From assembly GCA_037953625.1 (NCBI GenBank), contig CM075655.1:120287001-120351000 (forward strand): a stretch of DNA of 64,000 nucleotides, written 5' to 3'. This document shows, piece by piece, positions 24,659 through 36,315 of this stretch (positions are counted from its first letter, which is position 1; each line of letters begins with the position of its first letter). Below the pieces are notes generated by a model, which worked only from the letters and a program-made list of their open reading frames with translations, did not search any database and was not told where the DNA came from. The stretch is from Crotalaria pallida (Eukaryota > Streptophyta > Magnoliopsida > Fabales > Fabaceae). Made by a program: the position numbers and the translations under genes.

Positions 24659-24948
24659 ATATTCTCCGCCATTCTATTTATAAGATGTTTTAGAGTTTTA
24701 TTTTGATCTTATTTATAATATTTTTTTTTAATTTTCAATATTATTTAATTACTTTTTTTCTTTGACACCCTATAAAGTCAACATTTTTTAAAGTTTCAAT
24801 GATAATTATATGGGTAATTTTGAAAAAGTATATCAAATTTTCATATTTACGATTTCACTAACATATTTATCCACTTGATAGGAATGAAAAACAACAAAAA
24901 AAAAAAAAAAAAAAAAACTCTTACTATAGTTAAGACCGGAAGGAGTAG
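24659..24948. mobile_element. Mariner/Stowaway-like MITE with poly(A) expansion
   Basis: Left end TATTCTCCGCCATTCTATTT and right end AGTTAAGACCGGAAGGAGTA. A run of about 21 A at 24897-24917 lies just inside the right arm. A related half-copy starts near 24283 (TATTCTCTCTGGTCTTATTT). Confidence 0.6.
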
Positions 24949-25390
24949 TGCTCAGACACGTACGTACTGACATATACATAGAGGGGGGGAGGACTCAGTC
25001 TCTCGATCTCCTACTAGCTAGATCAGATAGTATCAGCCAGATTTTATGTTTGGCAATTTGGGAAACCCTCTCCTTCGTCCTCTGTCCTCTACGGTCCCTA
25101 TTCCCACTGCATATCTATTGACCCATCATCCCTTACTGGTCCTCCTACTTAGATTTACTGCCAAATGGGGTTAATATGTTCCTCACCTTATTTATTTCTT
25201 TTCTGTACTCTCCAGATCTCTCCTTCTCAATCCAACATAATTAATCTGCCCGCCCTCATTTTCGTTCTAACTAGTACATGCCTGTTGCTTATGTTTCCGA
25301 ATCTTTCTCTTTTTTTTTTCTCGAGCACTAGCATGTGATCATCACCATTTATAGAAATGCTAGCTAGTATTGTTTTTTTAACCAATACTG

Positions 25391-25697
25391 TACTCCCTCC
25401 GGTCCTTATTATAGGACATACTTAACCGAATTACACATACAAAGGAAAGTTGTTGGTTTTATGAATTCTATGAGAATATATTGTAATATTACAATTTTAC
25501 CCCCTTAACTTTTCTTGGAAAATTCACACTTATTAATGAACAACAAAAAACACATAGATAGTCAAAACATTTAATAAGGGCAAAAAAGAGAAAAATCAAT
25601 AAATGATGCATAGAAAATATAAAGTGACTTATAATTAGGACCAAGAAAACTTTCTAGAATGTGACATATATATAGGACATTAGGACCAGAGGGAGTA
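25391..25697. mobile_element. Mariner/Stowaway-like MITE (near twin of 56321-56616)
   Basis: Ends TACTCCCTCCGGTCCTTATT and AGGACCAGAGGGAGTA. The interior is almost identical in wording to 56321-56616: GGACATACTTAACCGAATTA, TATGAATTCTATGAGAATAT, TTTACCCCCTTAACTTTTCT, AACTTTCTAGAATGTGAC. Confidence 0.92.
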
Positions 25698-25745
25698 TAA
25701 CGCATTATTTACCTAGCTGGAAGATTAATCCTTTCATATAAGAGT

Positions 25746-26022
25746 TACTTTCTCCGTCCTTAATTATAAGACTTTCTTAACACTTTTATTTTGTCCCTAT
25801 TTATAAGGTCATTTACCAATTTTTAATGAGTATTAATTATTTTTTTTCCACAAACACCCCTATTTATTTAACATTTTTTAGATTCTCAATAATATTAATA
25901 GGGGTAATTTTGAAAATATATATCAAAAGTTCACATTTCCAATACAATTAACTAAATTATTCCACTTTCTTAATGGACGTGAAATCTCCCAGGAGGGCCT
26001 TTATAATTAAGGACAGAGGTAA
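25746..26022. mobile_element. Mariner/Stowaway-like MITE
   Basis: Left TACTTTCTCCGTCCTTAATT and right TTAAGGACAGAGGTAATA are inverted. Related to 55833-56112, with which it shares AATACAATTAACTAAATT and GAAATCTC near the right arm. Confidence 0.82.
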
Positions 26023-27073
26023 TAATAATTCCTCCAACAATTGTTTTTTAAACGATTCAAATTTTAATATATACTGTATATGTAAAATAAGAATAATCAA
26101 GAGAGGAAAATTTTGATGGTCTAACTTTGACTTGATGAAGCATGTGTTCGTTTCCACGTTTTGAAAGTGATATTCGGTTGAACTTGGTTAATGAAATTTA
26201 TTTTGTTTTGATGTTAAAAAAAAAACATTATCTTAAAAAAATAAATTGTTAATTAGCACTTACAAGAAATAATATAAAGCCTAACCAATAATGGATAAGA
26301 ATTTCATATAGATCATTTTTTTAGCTGCATAAACTATATACACTAAAATTAACATTCTACATACATAAAAGTATCGTGAAAAAAAAACATCACAGATATT
26401 TAAACAGATTTCTAGTATACGATAAAAGTAATATTTGAATTCTCATCGTGTTTGGATTCAAATCTCAATAATAGCTTTTTCTCCTCTTTTGATAACTTTT
26501 CCCTCAATTTTAATTTTATAAGGTAAAGTGTTTTTGATTTTGTAAGGCAAAAAGCCAATACTTCTATCTTATAAAACCAAAATTGATACAAAAGTTACGT
26601 TATTGTTGGATCTAATTGTATTACTTAAGTAACAATTTTATGTAAACATTTTTCTGTTGAATGGTATATTCTTTTACAAAGTCAACTTATAAAATAACTC
26701 AATTAAATGAAGGTGGCATATACATACTACTACTATCATTTTTATACCAATCGGTAAAGAAAAGTATGAACCCTTTTCATTCCTTCTTCTCTCTATATGT
26801 GCCATTGTGGGCGGATTGTTCCTTGCACCAAAGTGAGTTTAATGCAATGTGAACTTATCTATGGTGAATCAATTTTGTTGCTCGACTAATTATTATTATT
26901 AAACTGATATTTTTCTATTAGCTTTTAGAGGTGAATATAAAAACTTGAATAAATAATATTTATATAAAAAACATTGCGTTTAGTATTATGAGATACAGTG
27001 AACTTAATTTATATCATTTGCTAATAACCTGTCCTCAATTTTTAAAGTTGATAAAAGTTGAGGTTAACGTAAT
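26023..27073. other. AT-rich intergenic DNA
   Basis: No gene or complete element recognised. Confidence 0.5.
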
Positions 27074-27082
27074 AAATTAATA

Positions 27083-27656
27083 GGGTTTTACTTCGGTACC
27101 CTCTCATATTTATTCAATCAAATTATAACAATTCCAATATACTATCATGTGAAAAAAAGCGTATAAGTTTAATAAAATTTTGTAATCAAATATGTTTGAT
27201 TTTATTTGCAAAATTTTTTAACTAAATCAATTCACAATCACTTTCAAATCATGAACCTTAATATCAAGTTTTTATTTATCTTCGGGCTAGCAACATCAAC
27301 ATCATGCCACTATTATCAATCTTCTTGCTAGATAACGATGAGAATAAGAACACTTCACTATAATTTTTTTATCAGCTTAAAAAATTGTATTACTGTTGTT
27401 GAGACATAATCTTCAACACACAAGAATATACGTTCTCGTCTAAATTTAGCGCAGATTTTAAGCACCAAAAACATATAAAAGGTGGAGAACATCTTAACAT
27501 ATAATCTTCGGTCTTTATTGAGTGCCAAAAATATCTCGGTGTAAATTTCATTGACTTTATTGATATGGTAGTATATTGTACTTGTCATGATTTGATTGGA
27601 AAAATATGAGAGAGTATCAAAATCCTTTATTTTGAAAGGATACTCAAGTAAAACCC
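27083..27656. mobile_element. MULE-type MITE with perfect 9-bp TSD
   Basis: TSD AAATTAATA lies at 27074-27082 and 27657-27665. Both ends read GGGTTTTACTT inward. Arms share CTCTCATATTT, CCAATCAAAT and ACAATATACTACCAT-type blocks. The right arm carries about 25 extra bases relative to the left. Confidence 0.9.
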
Positions 27657-27739
27657 AAATTAATAACCCTTGTTATTGTAATTGATTGCCCATTGTCCTT
27701 TCTGAATACCTATCTTACCCTCATTCTTCACCTCAACCC

Positions 27740-27845
27740 CATTGTGGGGTGAATCTGCCCAATCAGGTGCGGTAGGTAAGTGCAAACTCAATCAGGTGGA
27801 GGCAAGCCAACGCCTTCATTGTGGGGTAAAACCTGCCCAAAATAT
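27740..27845. repeat. Short direct repeats between two MULE elements
   Basis: CATTGTGGGGTGAATCTGCCC and, about 78 bases later, CATTGTGGGGTAAAACCTGCCC. AATCAGGTG also occurs twice between them. Origin unknown; weak similarity to GCAAGCC/GGGCATTGGGTC near 22950. Confidence 0.6.
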
Positions 27846-27889
27846 AAACGAATGAGCAATAACTTCTCTCACGAGAAGAATCAGCCAAA

Positions 27890-28649
27890 GGGCCCTGCTT
27901 TTTTGACCCCTTGTTACTTAGTTAACTCACTTATTTGAATGAAAATTCTGCAATAATCTTAAAAATTTTCAATAATCCCAAAATACCCCTTTTTTATTTC
28001 ATCCTTATCCCTCCCTTCTTTCACTCATGTTTAAATTTCAAATTCAAATCTCTCACACACCTTCTCACATTCAACACAATATTCAAGAAGAAGAAGAAAA
28101 ACAGAGAAAAACCAAAGCAGAGAAGAGAGAAGAAGAATATCATAACAAGCTAGCAACTGAAGCCAAAGAAGCAAAACAGACAAAAACAAAATTTTTTTTT
28201 AAAAAAATATCCCTCGCTAGGGGTGCAGCGAAAGAACAAATTCATGCAGCGAGAGCATGAATTTGTTCTCTCGCTGCACCCTCAGCGAGGGTGTTATTTT
28301 TTAATTTCCTATAAAAAACAAGGGCATGTATATTGTTTGCTTAATATTAACCACTTCAAACCCATAGTGATACAAAAATAAGCATAATGAATCAAGTTTA
28401 TGATCATAGAATTACCTCTTAATGAATGTTTATTAATTAATTGCAAGTGAAGAAAGTGGAAGAGAAAACAGGTTTTGGGTTGATGAATATTGGAAGAGGT
28501 TGTTGTAAAGAATAGAAAAAAATATAGGTTTCTATATATAAGAGAAAAAAGGGTATTTTGGGTAGTTTATATTATTGTAAGGTTAATAGAGTCTTAAACA
28601 AAAAAAATTGGTTAACTAAGTAATAGGGTGAGTCAAAAAAGTAATTCCC
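27890..28649. mobile_element. MULE-type element with near-perfect 9-bp TSD and an internal hairpin
   Basis: TCAGCCAAA at 27881-27889 and TCGGCCAAA at 28650-28658 differ at one base. The ends are GGGCCCTGCTTTTTTGAC and, from the right, GGGAATTACTTTTTTGAC. The arms continue with TTACTTAGTTAAC and CCCAAAATACCC, about 100 bases in all. The interior looks like a CT/GAAGAAG-rich gene leader and includes the hairpin at 28211-28291. Confidence 0.87.
28211..28291. ncRNA. Candidate small-RNA hairpin, 37-bp arms and 7-base loop
   Basis: The arm starting CCCTCGCTAGGGGTGCAGCG pairs with the arm ending CGCTGCACCCTCAGCGAGGG. Thirty-four of 37 positions are Watson-Crick, one is a G:U wobble and two are mismatches; the loop is AGCGAGA. 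The sequence is palindromic, so either strand would fold. Size and pairing resemble a young plant miRNA or siRNA precursor. It does not match any conserved plant miRNA I know, and expression is not shown. Confidence 0.5.
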
Positions 28650-28794
28650 TCGGCCAAAAAAACACTGACCCACCCTGTTCGAATAGCCAATTGTAATTCT
28701 TCTGTTTCTTCTGGCTCATCGGATTATTAGGATATAGTATCACGTGGTTTGTCTGTTTCAATGAGAAAATTTCATTTACTCGTGCATATTAGGA

Positions 28795-29050
28795 CTTTCT
28801 CCGATCCAATAAATATATATATATATAATAAGTTAAATTTATTAGTTTCATTGCAAATATGAAAATTTAATACTATTCATTTTTTTCAAAATAATTTCTA
28901 TAATTATTATTGAAATAAAAAAAATGATGAGTTGATGGGGTGTTTGTGAAAAGAAATAATTAAATGTTATTAAAAATTAAAATGAAATCTCATAAATAGG
29001 ATCAAAATAAAAACCTAAAAATGATCTTATAAATAGGATCGGAGGAAGTA
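28795..29050. mobile_element. Mariner/Stowaway-like MITE
   Basis: Left CTTTCTCCGATCCAATAAAT and right TAAATAGGATCGGAGGAAGTA are inverted. GGAGGAAGTAATCGATAGG just beyond duplicates part of the right end. Confidence 0.7.
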
Positions 29051-29051
29051 A

Positions 29052-30345
29052 TTGACCGGAGGAAGTAATCGATAGGAGTATTATGTACTTTTTCTCGATT
29101 TATACGTAAATTTCTTTATTAAAAAAATACTATCATTTAAAAAAAGTTAATTAATAGTATTGAAAATATAAGTATTTGATATATCTTTTTTGAAAAAATT
29201 ATTTTTATAATTGTAATTAAAACTTTTAAAAATATTAAATAAATAACGGTGTTTTCGAAGAAAAAATAATTAATATCATAAAAATTAAAAAAATAAAACT
29301 TATATTAAAAATAAAAAGAGCTTTCAAGAGAGCTTATAGCATCGTCAACTAGGTGTTTTAACACCCGGTTCTTGCAAAGAACAACACAGAAGACATGGAT
29401 CGGACGTTGGAGAGAGCCTATACGACGTAGCTTGGCATGATCCGTTCCATGGGCAAGGGATGTCCGCATAAGGGCTTGGGGACCCATAACTGTACGGAAA
29501 CAATTAAAAAATGTAATAAACTATAAAAAAAAATACCTCTTAAAAATATACAAATGACTTATAAAAAATACCTGAAAATTAACTTTAAAATAGTATCGAA
29601 AAATATTTTAAAAGTGTTTTAATATTTAATTATATTTTTTATTTATTATAATTTTTTAGTTTTAATGACTAAAAAAAGCAAAAAAAAAAAAAAAATACAG
29701 AGAAGAGCGGTCGAATGGCCATGTAACGAATTATACAAATGCTAAATGAAGTCGTTTGCACGACTTCTCAATTGGTAGATTAATTTTGTCAGTTTTGTTT
29801 TTATATTTTAGTTAATATTTTTTTATAAATTAAAAAAATTAAAACATCAAAAAATACCTTTTAAAAAATACAAGTACATTATAAATAAGATCTACAAATT
29901 AATTTAAAATAGGACTTGAAAGAATATTTAAAAAGTATTTTTGTTTTATTTTGTTATATTTTTTATTTTGTCATCTAGCTAGTTTGAATTTTACTGAGAT
30001 GAAAGTAAATGTATTTTTGGAATAATCTATTTTAGAAGTTATAATTTATATATCTTTATGTATTTTTAGTAATTTTATATTTTTTAAAATTAATAATGTT
30101 GAATTCTTTGTATTAATTGAATAATAATATAATTTTTACTATAATACTAAATATTATAATAATAGTATGCAAAAAGTACTATGGAATAGGGTATTGAGTT
30201 CATTAAAGAACCATAGTTGTACTCTTGATATTGAAACAAATTTATAATAAAATTACTTAAAATATAAAAAAAGTGAAGTAATATAAAAAAATATTATGAG
30301 GATCATTTAAAAATGAAAAGTGATTTTTAGGGTTGGTGCATAATA
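29052..30345. other. Diverged repeats, no gene
   Basis: A roughly 130-base AT-rich unit near 29520-29650 (AAAAAATACC, TTTAAAATAG, TATTTTTTATTT) recurs near 29850-29975. A GC-richer patch at 29310-29480 has GGTTCTTGCAAAGAAC, a short palindrome; it stands out in composition and may be part of a decayed element. Confidence 0.45.
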
Positions 30346-30348
30346 AAT

Positions 30349-30720
30349 ATTAGGATTAAATATCAAAATGGTCCTTGTAATTTTTTTTTGTTTTGATCCC
30401 AACATTTTCAAAATGTTTTAATTTTGGTCCCTGTTGTTAAATTTTGGTCCTCGTAATAATGTTGGTAGTTTGTTTCGGTATCTCTGTTATTAGATTCGAT
30501 AGGATTTTTGGTCTCTCTTCTCCTATGTAATGGAAGTTGTCTTTTTATTCTTGGAATTAATGCAATGCAAGAATATCATCCTTATTGAATCATAAGATGT
30601 AATATATTACGTTTTTCGACGTTTCACATTCACATTTATATATGAAAGACCAAACCAAAACGTTTTGTAAATGCAAGGACTGAAAGCAAAACTTTTTTTT
30701 TTTTTTTTGTATTATTAATT
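30349..30720. mobile_element. Inverted-repeat element, ends uncertain
   Basis: GTTTTGATCCCAAC..TTTTCAAAATGTTTTAATTTTGG near 30390 is loosely inverted at 30645-30690 (CCAAACCAAAACGTTTTG). The wording is that of the 'gttttggtccc' MULE-like families. A long T run at the right has obscured the terminus. Confidence 0.4.
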
Positions 30721-31068
30721 TCAAAATTATCCATATTAACATATATAACATTTTGATATTTAAGCTTAAATATTATTATTACTTAGTTAAAGAGAATCTA
30801 AGCGTGTCTTGCAGAAAAGACAAAAGAGGAGATTGATGTGTCTGTGTATGTTGCACTGCTGTATATTGGTGCGTATCTAGTTTCCTGGGATTTACTCTCT
30901 GCCCAGACAGAAAACTATTTTGGAAGATACTAAATCAATCACCAGTTAACTTCTTCCTCCAGTAAACACACATATACATGTACATAATGGGTTGTTACAC
31001 CGTACTCATATTTTGTGGATGAGTATAAAAATTTATTGGCTTAATTTATGACCAATATGTTTTTAAGA

Positions 31069-31803
31069 TATTGAACAGCTGAGATTGATTGATAGGAGTA
31101 TGGTGTATGTATACACCTAGTTAAGTTAAGTGCACCATAGAAAATGGTTATCTGTAGGTTTTTCTCGGTAAACTATTTTTTTAAATGATAAATTCTCCTA
31201 AAAATAATGACCTTAAAAAAATACACTAACACAATTTTTTTAATATTTTTTTAATATTTTTTTGTCCTTAATATAGATATCATTTCTAATTTTCAATGCA
31301 AAATTCTCAGCCCCCTAAAAAAAAATTTTAAATTTTTAAATTTTTTTTTAAATATCCTATGTATTTTCATTTTCACAAATATATATTTTTTGTTAGTCGG
31401 ATTTTTTATAATTTTTATTATGTACTCTTGAGAGAGGTTAAAATTTTTTCCTTATTTTCAAATGTAGTCATTTCAAAAATATTATATGTGTATTCTTTTT
31501 CGGTGATATGCATTGTTTTTATGATTTGGATTAGATTTTTTTTTCTCTCTACTATGAAAAAATTATATTGAGTAAAAACTATATTCAAAATTGACATAAT
31601 CTAATAAATCTGTATACGAATCTGTGTAAAAAAATATTTTGAGTAAATCTGTGTTAAAAAAAATTTTAAAAAAAGTCATTATTTTTAGGAGAATTTATTA
31701 TTTCTTAAAAAAAAGTTTAAAAAACGATCATTTTCTATGGTGCACTTAACTTAACCAGGTGTATGCATACACCATGCTTCCATCCATCAATCCCAACCGT
31801 CCA
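31069..31803. mobile_element. Inverted-repeat element with long arms
   Basis: TATGGTGTATGTATACACCT plus GTTAAGTTAAGTGCACCATAG (left, about 31091-31140) is repeated inverted at about 31733-31777 as CTATGGTGCACTTAAC..GGTGTATGCATACACCAT. The arms continue inward through AGGAGAATTTATTATTT and outward through GATTGATTGAT. The inner words AATCTGTGTAAA and ACGAATCTGTG resemble the core of 34278-34607. No TSD found. Confidence 0.7.
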
Positions 31804-33557
31804 CCTGATGACACAATCTCAACCACTAATAAAGCAATGAGTATTGTATACAAACCCATACATAAGTGTGTGTATGTGTGTGTCTATATATATATATATA
31901 TATCAAACCCCGTCATAATTATCCACGATAGAAGAAACGGGCTTCGTTAGTTCAAAAGAGGGAAATAAAGGACACTGAAAGTACAAAATTCATCGATGAT
32001 TCTTGATCTCATGAAGTAGTCCAAGTCGGCATATGTCTGTTTCTTAGTATATAGTATATACTGTAATATATAGTAATATATAATATATAATAATAATAAT
32101 ATTACTATTATAATAATCATAAATTGATACAGACAATCCTATTTGACTTCAATAAAAAATGATTTGAGTCCCCTAAGGTTACATAAGAGTTGCAAATATA
32201 ATCTTATGTACGAGATATTTTCCTTAAACTTTCAAAAGCTAAAATTATGTACGACGAGTAATATAAATCACTTCCTCCTTGTTTTCTTCTCAAATTAGGG
32301 ACTTGCCTTTATATTGATCGATAATTGCTTTTTAGTTTTTAAGTTCAACTTCATTTTTTTAAAAAAATTTTCAGTGCTATTCTGTAATTATTTTTTATTA
32401 AAGAAAAATTTTGTTTATTTTTATAATTTTTTTTACCAAAGCTTTCCATAGCAGATGATGTGTGAATTTTTTGGGCAAGTTCTTTATCATTTTATTTTTA
32501 GGATAAGGGGGTGAGAGTGTACTTCTTGAACGTTTGAATATGCCTCACAACTTAACCATTCCAGCTGATCTTTGGAAGACAAGTAATGTGATGCTAATCC
32601 TAAAGCGAAATAGTGATGTACTGTAGGTAAATTATATCGCTATAACAATTTTAGGATTCCCCATAAATATGATTCATCCTAAAATATACTCTAATTCGAT
32701 ATCATTATGATTCATCACTTTGAAGTAAAGATAAGAATCTTGCTAATCTAAGAATAGTAATCAATAAAAAATAATATTATATTAAAATTATGCACATAAA
32801 ACTTTTATTGAATACAACATTTTTCAATAATATTTTACTTTTTTTTGGTATCTTTAAGAACGACTTAAGAGCACTCATTAGCATTTTTCTAAATAAAAAC
32901 CTTTTTCTTATTTCTTATGACCAACGGATTTAACAACTATCAAAATCATATCATTTTGGCATATAACTTAGTTGAAAATATGTGTGGACACAGAGCATGT
33001 GAATGTTTAAATATTGAAGTCCACTCTATTGTAACGTAATAATGATCTATATAATACACTTAATTATGATATGACTAATTATATTATTAGAGGACAAAAA
33101 TAATTGTTCATTGACAACAATAGACCGTATAGAACACAAATCTTTGCCCTGTCCAAGCCCACAGACAAAGACCAATTATTTAGAGGAGCGAAATGGTAAA
33201 CAATGCAGAACAATCATGTAAGTATCTCTTCCCATTGATAAATAGATACTACATTTGCATGCAGACTCATGGAGTAGTGAAGGGTCCACTCCTGAAAACC
33301 CCTTTGCATTGGGGGTGATTAGAGGGCAGATTCCTTGTAGCTTTCCCTACTTTTGATGACATGTGCCAGCCCCAGCATCTAGCAAAGGGTCTTTTAGCGC
33401 AGTTCTCTTTGTACTCTTACTAAAAAAAACTTTCTTTGTTAACTTTTACATTATATGATGCAAGTGAATATATAATATGAGATTACCCATATCGTTATAA
33501 TTTCAAACTGTTCATGGAAAAGTGCAGCTAAACAAAATTAAGGAAGGAAGAAAATTT
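31804..33557. other. AT-rich intergenic DNA
   Basis: TA microsatellite near 31885-31903 and a TATAAT-rich run at 32043-32115. At 33295-33395 a slightly GC-richer patch has CCTTTGCATTGGGG and CCCCAGCATCTAGCAAAGG, a weak inverted repeat too poorly paired to call. No gene. Confidence 0.45.
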
Positions 33558-33675
33558 AGGGTGTGTTTGGTTCATATTATATTAATTAGATTATTAGATG
33601 AATTTTTAATATTAAAAAAATTCATTAAATTAAAGAATTGTAGAAAAACAGCTTAGATTGTTATCAAACACTCTT
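33558..33675. mobile_element. Possible Tourist/hAT-like MITE
   Basis: GGGTGTGTTTGGTTCATAT at the left is loosely inverted as TTATCAAACACTC at the right. The opening phrase is common in plant MITEs. TSD not resolvable. Confidence 0.35.
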
Positions 33676-34277
33676 GTCGTTTGTGGATTACTCCTATAAT
33701 TCTAGAGCAACATACTGTAGTTCTTTTTCAATTCCTAACATAAAAAATAATTTAACAACCAAAATTCAACCTTGTATATATATTAGTTTGTATATGTAAC
33801 TAACAGGTAGCCTCCTGCTGTCACAGTCTTCAATTTAAGGTACGCAATGCAAAAGGTTTCAGTTATAGGAGTAATACATATAGACACATATATTTATTTG
33901 TCATTATTCACAGCTTTATGGCTTTAAGGGTTGTTGTAATTTGGCGGATGGCATTAATAAATCAATGTTGAGATAGGGATATTTGGGTTAATGGGAAAGG
34001 GATGAGATATGCCCACAGAATATTACTATGCAGATTTGAAAGCAACCCTTGATACAGAAAGATTGAGATGGGGTAAGTCACAGATTTTGTAGACGGTACA
34101 GTAGATATATGTGTAATAACTATACTGGATTTCGGTACTTCTTCGCTTCGTCACAAGTGCTCTGGTGGCAATAGCTGGATAAGTTTAGTAACCAATACAG
34201 GTGAAAAAAAAAATAAAAATATTTGCACGTAATTTAGTGGCATGTAGGATATCTCCTCTAGAGAGGAGAAAGATTAA

Positions 34278-34607
34278 GGGGAAGGCTCCCATGCAAGGTG
34301 CATGGTTTATTTTTTTTTTGTTTTTCAAAATTTTTTAATACAGATTTATTCAGAATATTTTTTAACACAAGTTCGTAGTTCGTATACAGATAAATATGTA
34401 AATTTTGAATACAGTTTTACTTAATACAGTTTTTTAAGAACACAGAGTAAAAAAAATCCAAATTATAAAAATCACTTCATATCTGTAAAAAAGAAAACAC
34501 ATAGAATATTTTTAATTGATTAAATTTTAAAAAAATAAATAAAAAACTCAGAAATAAAGACATGCACCGGTGCATGTTATATATTTACATGCACCGGAGC
34601 CTTTCCC
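34278..34607. mobile_element. MULE-type MITE with perfect 9-bp TSD
   Basis: TSD AAAGATTAA lies at 34269-34277 and 34608-34616. Ends are GGGGAAGGCTCC and, from the right, GGGAAAGGCTCC. GGTGCATG occurs inside both arms, and the right arm has two facing copies of CATGCACCGG. AT-rich core. Confidence 0.9.
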
Positions 34608-34622
34608 AAAGATTAATATTTA

Positions 34623-35039
34623 GGAGATTTCTAATATGCAATCCAAAATTGGAGTGTTGTCATGCAACATTCTCTTAAACCAATAGAAAATTGTCATTTA
34701 ATTTACCTGTGTCATGTCATCATTTGAAGTAGTCAAATTTAATTTTTTGCAATTTGGTCAAACTTAAATAGTAAATTAAAATTTTAGTCCTTTGTACCTG
34801 TAGATAAATTATAAGTTTTAATTTTAAAAAACATTATTAAAAAAAAATCAAAGTATGTTGCTGGTGGTTCTAATGAGCACAACTTAATTTAATTTTTATG
34901 TTGGACTAAATTGCAAAACTTAATTTTGACTAATTTAAGTAATGATGTGACATATATGTCTTAGGTGACAATATTTTATTGGTTTAACAACGGGTTGCAT
35001 AGCAACCATTCAATTTTTGATTGCATGGTAGTAACACCC
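34623..35039. mobile_element. MULE-type MITE with perfect 9-bp TSD, abutting the previous one
   Basis: TSD TAATATTTA lies at 34614-34622 and 35040-35048. Ends are GGAGATTTCTAATATGCAAT and, from the right, GGGTGTTACTACCATGCAAT. The arms continue with TTAAACCAATA and GTGTCA/TGACA blocks. Its left TSD overlaps the right TSD of the neighbouring element by three bases. Confidence 0.9.
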
Positions 35040-35791
35040 TAATATTTATTGAGTTATTATTTATTATTGTTTATATTTTTTTTTTCAAATGCTAACAACT
35101 TAATGACCTTAATATACTAAAAATATACTGACAAATGGAATTTTTTAGAAAATAAAAAATAAAAATTTATGATTGTTTTTGAACAATACCTTGATTTTTT
35201 TTTTTAATGTAATGTCTATTTAATCGATAGGTAGAGTATCTTTATAAATTATACTTGTATAGGCGCTTCCTTTTGAGGTGTTTTTTTTTTTATTTATCAT
35301 AAAGTGAATCTGATCTACACCTTAAAATATTTCAGTCCACATCTTGTTTTTATATGATATTATATGTTATGTCGTTGTGGTATTGTACTTTATATTGTTA
35401 ATGATTTAGACATGAGGAACTTGCATTTGGTATTTTTATGGTTTACGGTGATACCGTGACAATATGCACATTATTTCTAGTTTGAAAAAATAACATTGGT
35501 TTTTCATATTTTGTAATGAGTATGACACTCGCCCCTACATCCAATGACCTTTAAAAAAAAATTAAATAAAACAACGAAAATATGTAGAGCACAATATTAT
35601 ATTGCATACGTTTTTTAAGGCTACATATATTTGAAAATGACATTTATGATTGTAAGTGTATGTGTAAGTTTGCGCAATATGTATAAGGATCAATTTGCCT
35701 ACAGCAACCTTTGTTGTCAGTATCTTACTCGGGTGTAGGATGTGTTGTGTGAGTTTCACACAATTTAAAATGTTTCGTGTATTACACCAAA

Positions 35792-35812
35792 ATAATAATA
35801 ATAATAATAATA
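35792..35812. repeat. (AAT)n microsatellite
   Basis: About seven AAT/ATA units in AT-rich intergenic DNA. Confidence 0.8.
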
Positions 35813-35990
35813 AAATGTTTCATGTCAATCCATAATTGATATCCGAATATATATATATGTTTGTTTGTAATTAAAAATATAATATTTTTGTATGTAAGAT
35901 AAGAAGATGAACATTTAGATATCAATTCTGGATATACATATAACATTACTCTTCACACAATTGGCGGAAAAACAAAAATTGAAAACTACT

Positions 35991-36290
35991 ACTACCTCCG
36001 TTTCACTTTAAGTGTCTTTTTGGACTTTTGCACATAGATTAAGAAAGTGTTGATTATGATGATTATTGTAAGTTTTATATGTATTTTGCCAAAAATACCC
36101 CTATTTAATATTTTTATTTTGTCAATGCATCATTACTAGTATTACAAATTTCAAAACTAAAACAACATTAAATGTAAGGGTAAATAAGGAAAAACAGTAT
36201 TAAATGTTGCCTAGATTTGGTAGAAAGGCACTTATTTTGAAACAAAATTTTGATGTTAAAAAGACACTTAAAGTGAAATGGAGGGAGTAT
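35991..36290. mobile_element. Mariner/Stowaway-like MITE
   Basis: ACTACCTCCGTTTCACTTTA and TAAAGTGAAATGGAGGGAGT are inverted and the arms continue with AGTGTCTTTTTGGAC / AAAAAGACACTT. Well preserved. Confidence 0.9.
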
Positions 36291-36315
36291 AAAGTTAGGA
36301 GCAAATAATATCTAA

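Noticed and set aside
25050..25200. Possible conserved miRNA precursor (TTTGGCAATTTGGG and TACTGCCAAATGGGG as arms)
   Set aside because: Only about eight bases pair, the loop is over 100 bases, and no conserved plant miRNA sequence is present.
29305..29487. Open frame of 60 codons on the minus strand with varied composition
   Set aside because: No family resemblance and no splice context; it is one GC-richer patch within decayed repeat DNA.
33295..33400. Hairpin CCTTTGCATTGGGG / CCCCAGCATCTAGCAAAGG
   Set aside because: The stem is short and interrupted and the inner part does not pair, so neither a MITE nor a small-RNA precursor is supported.
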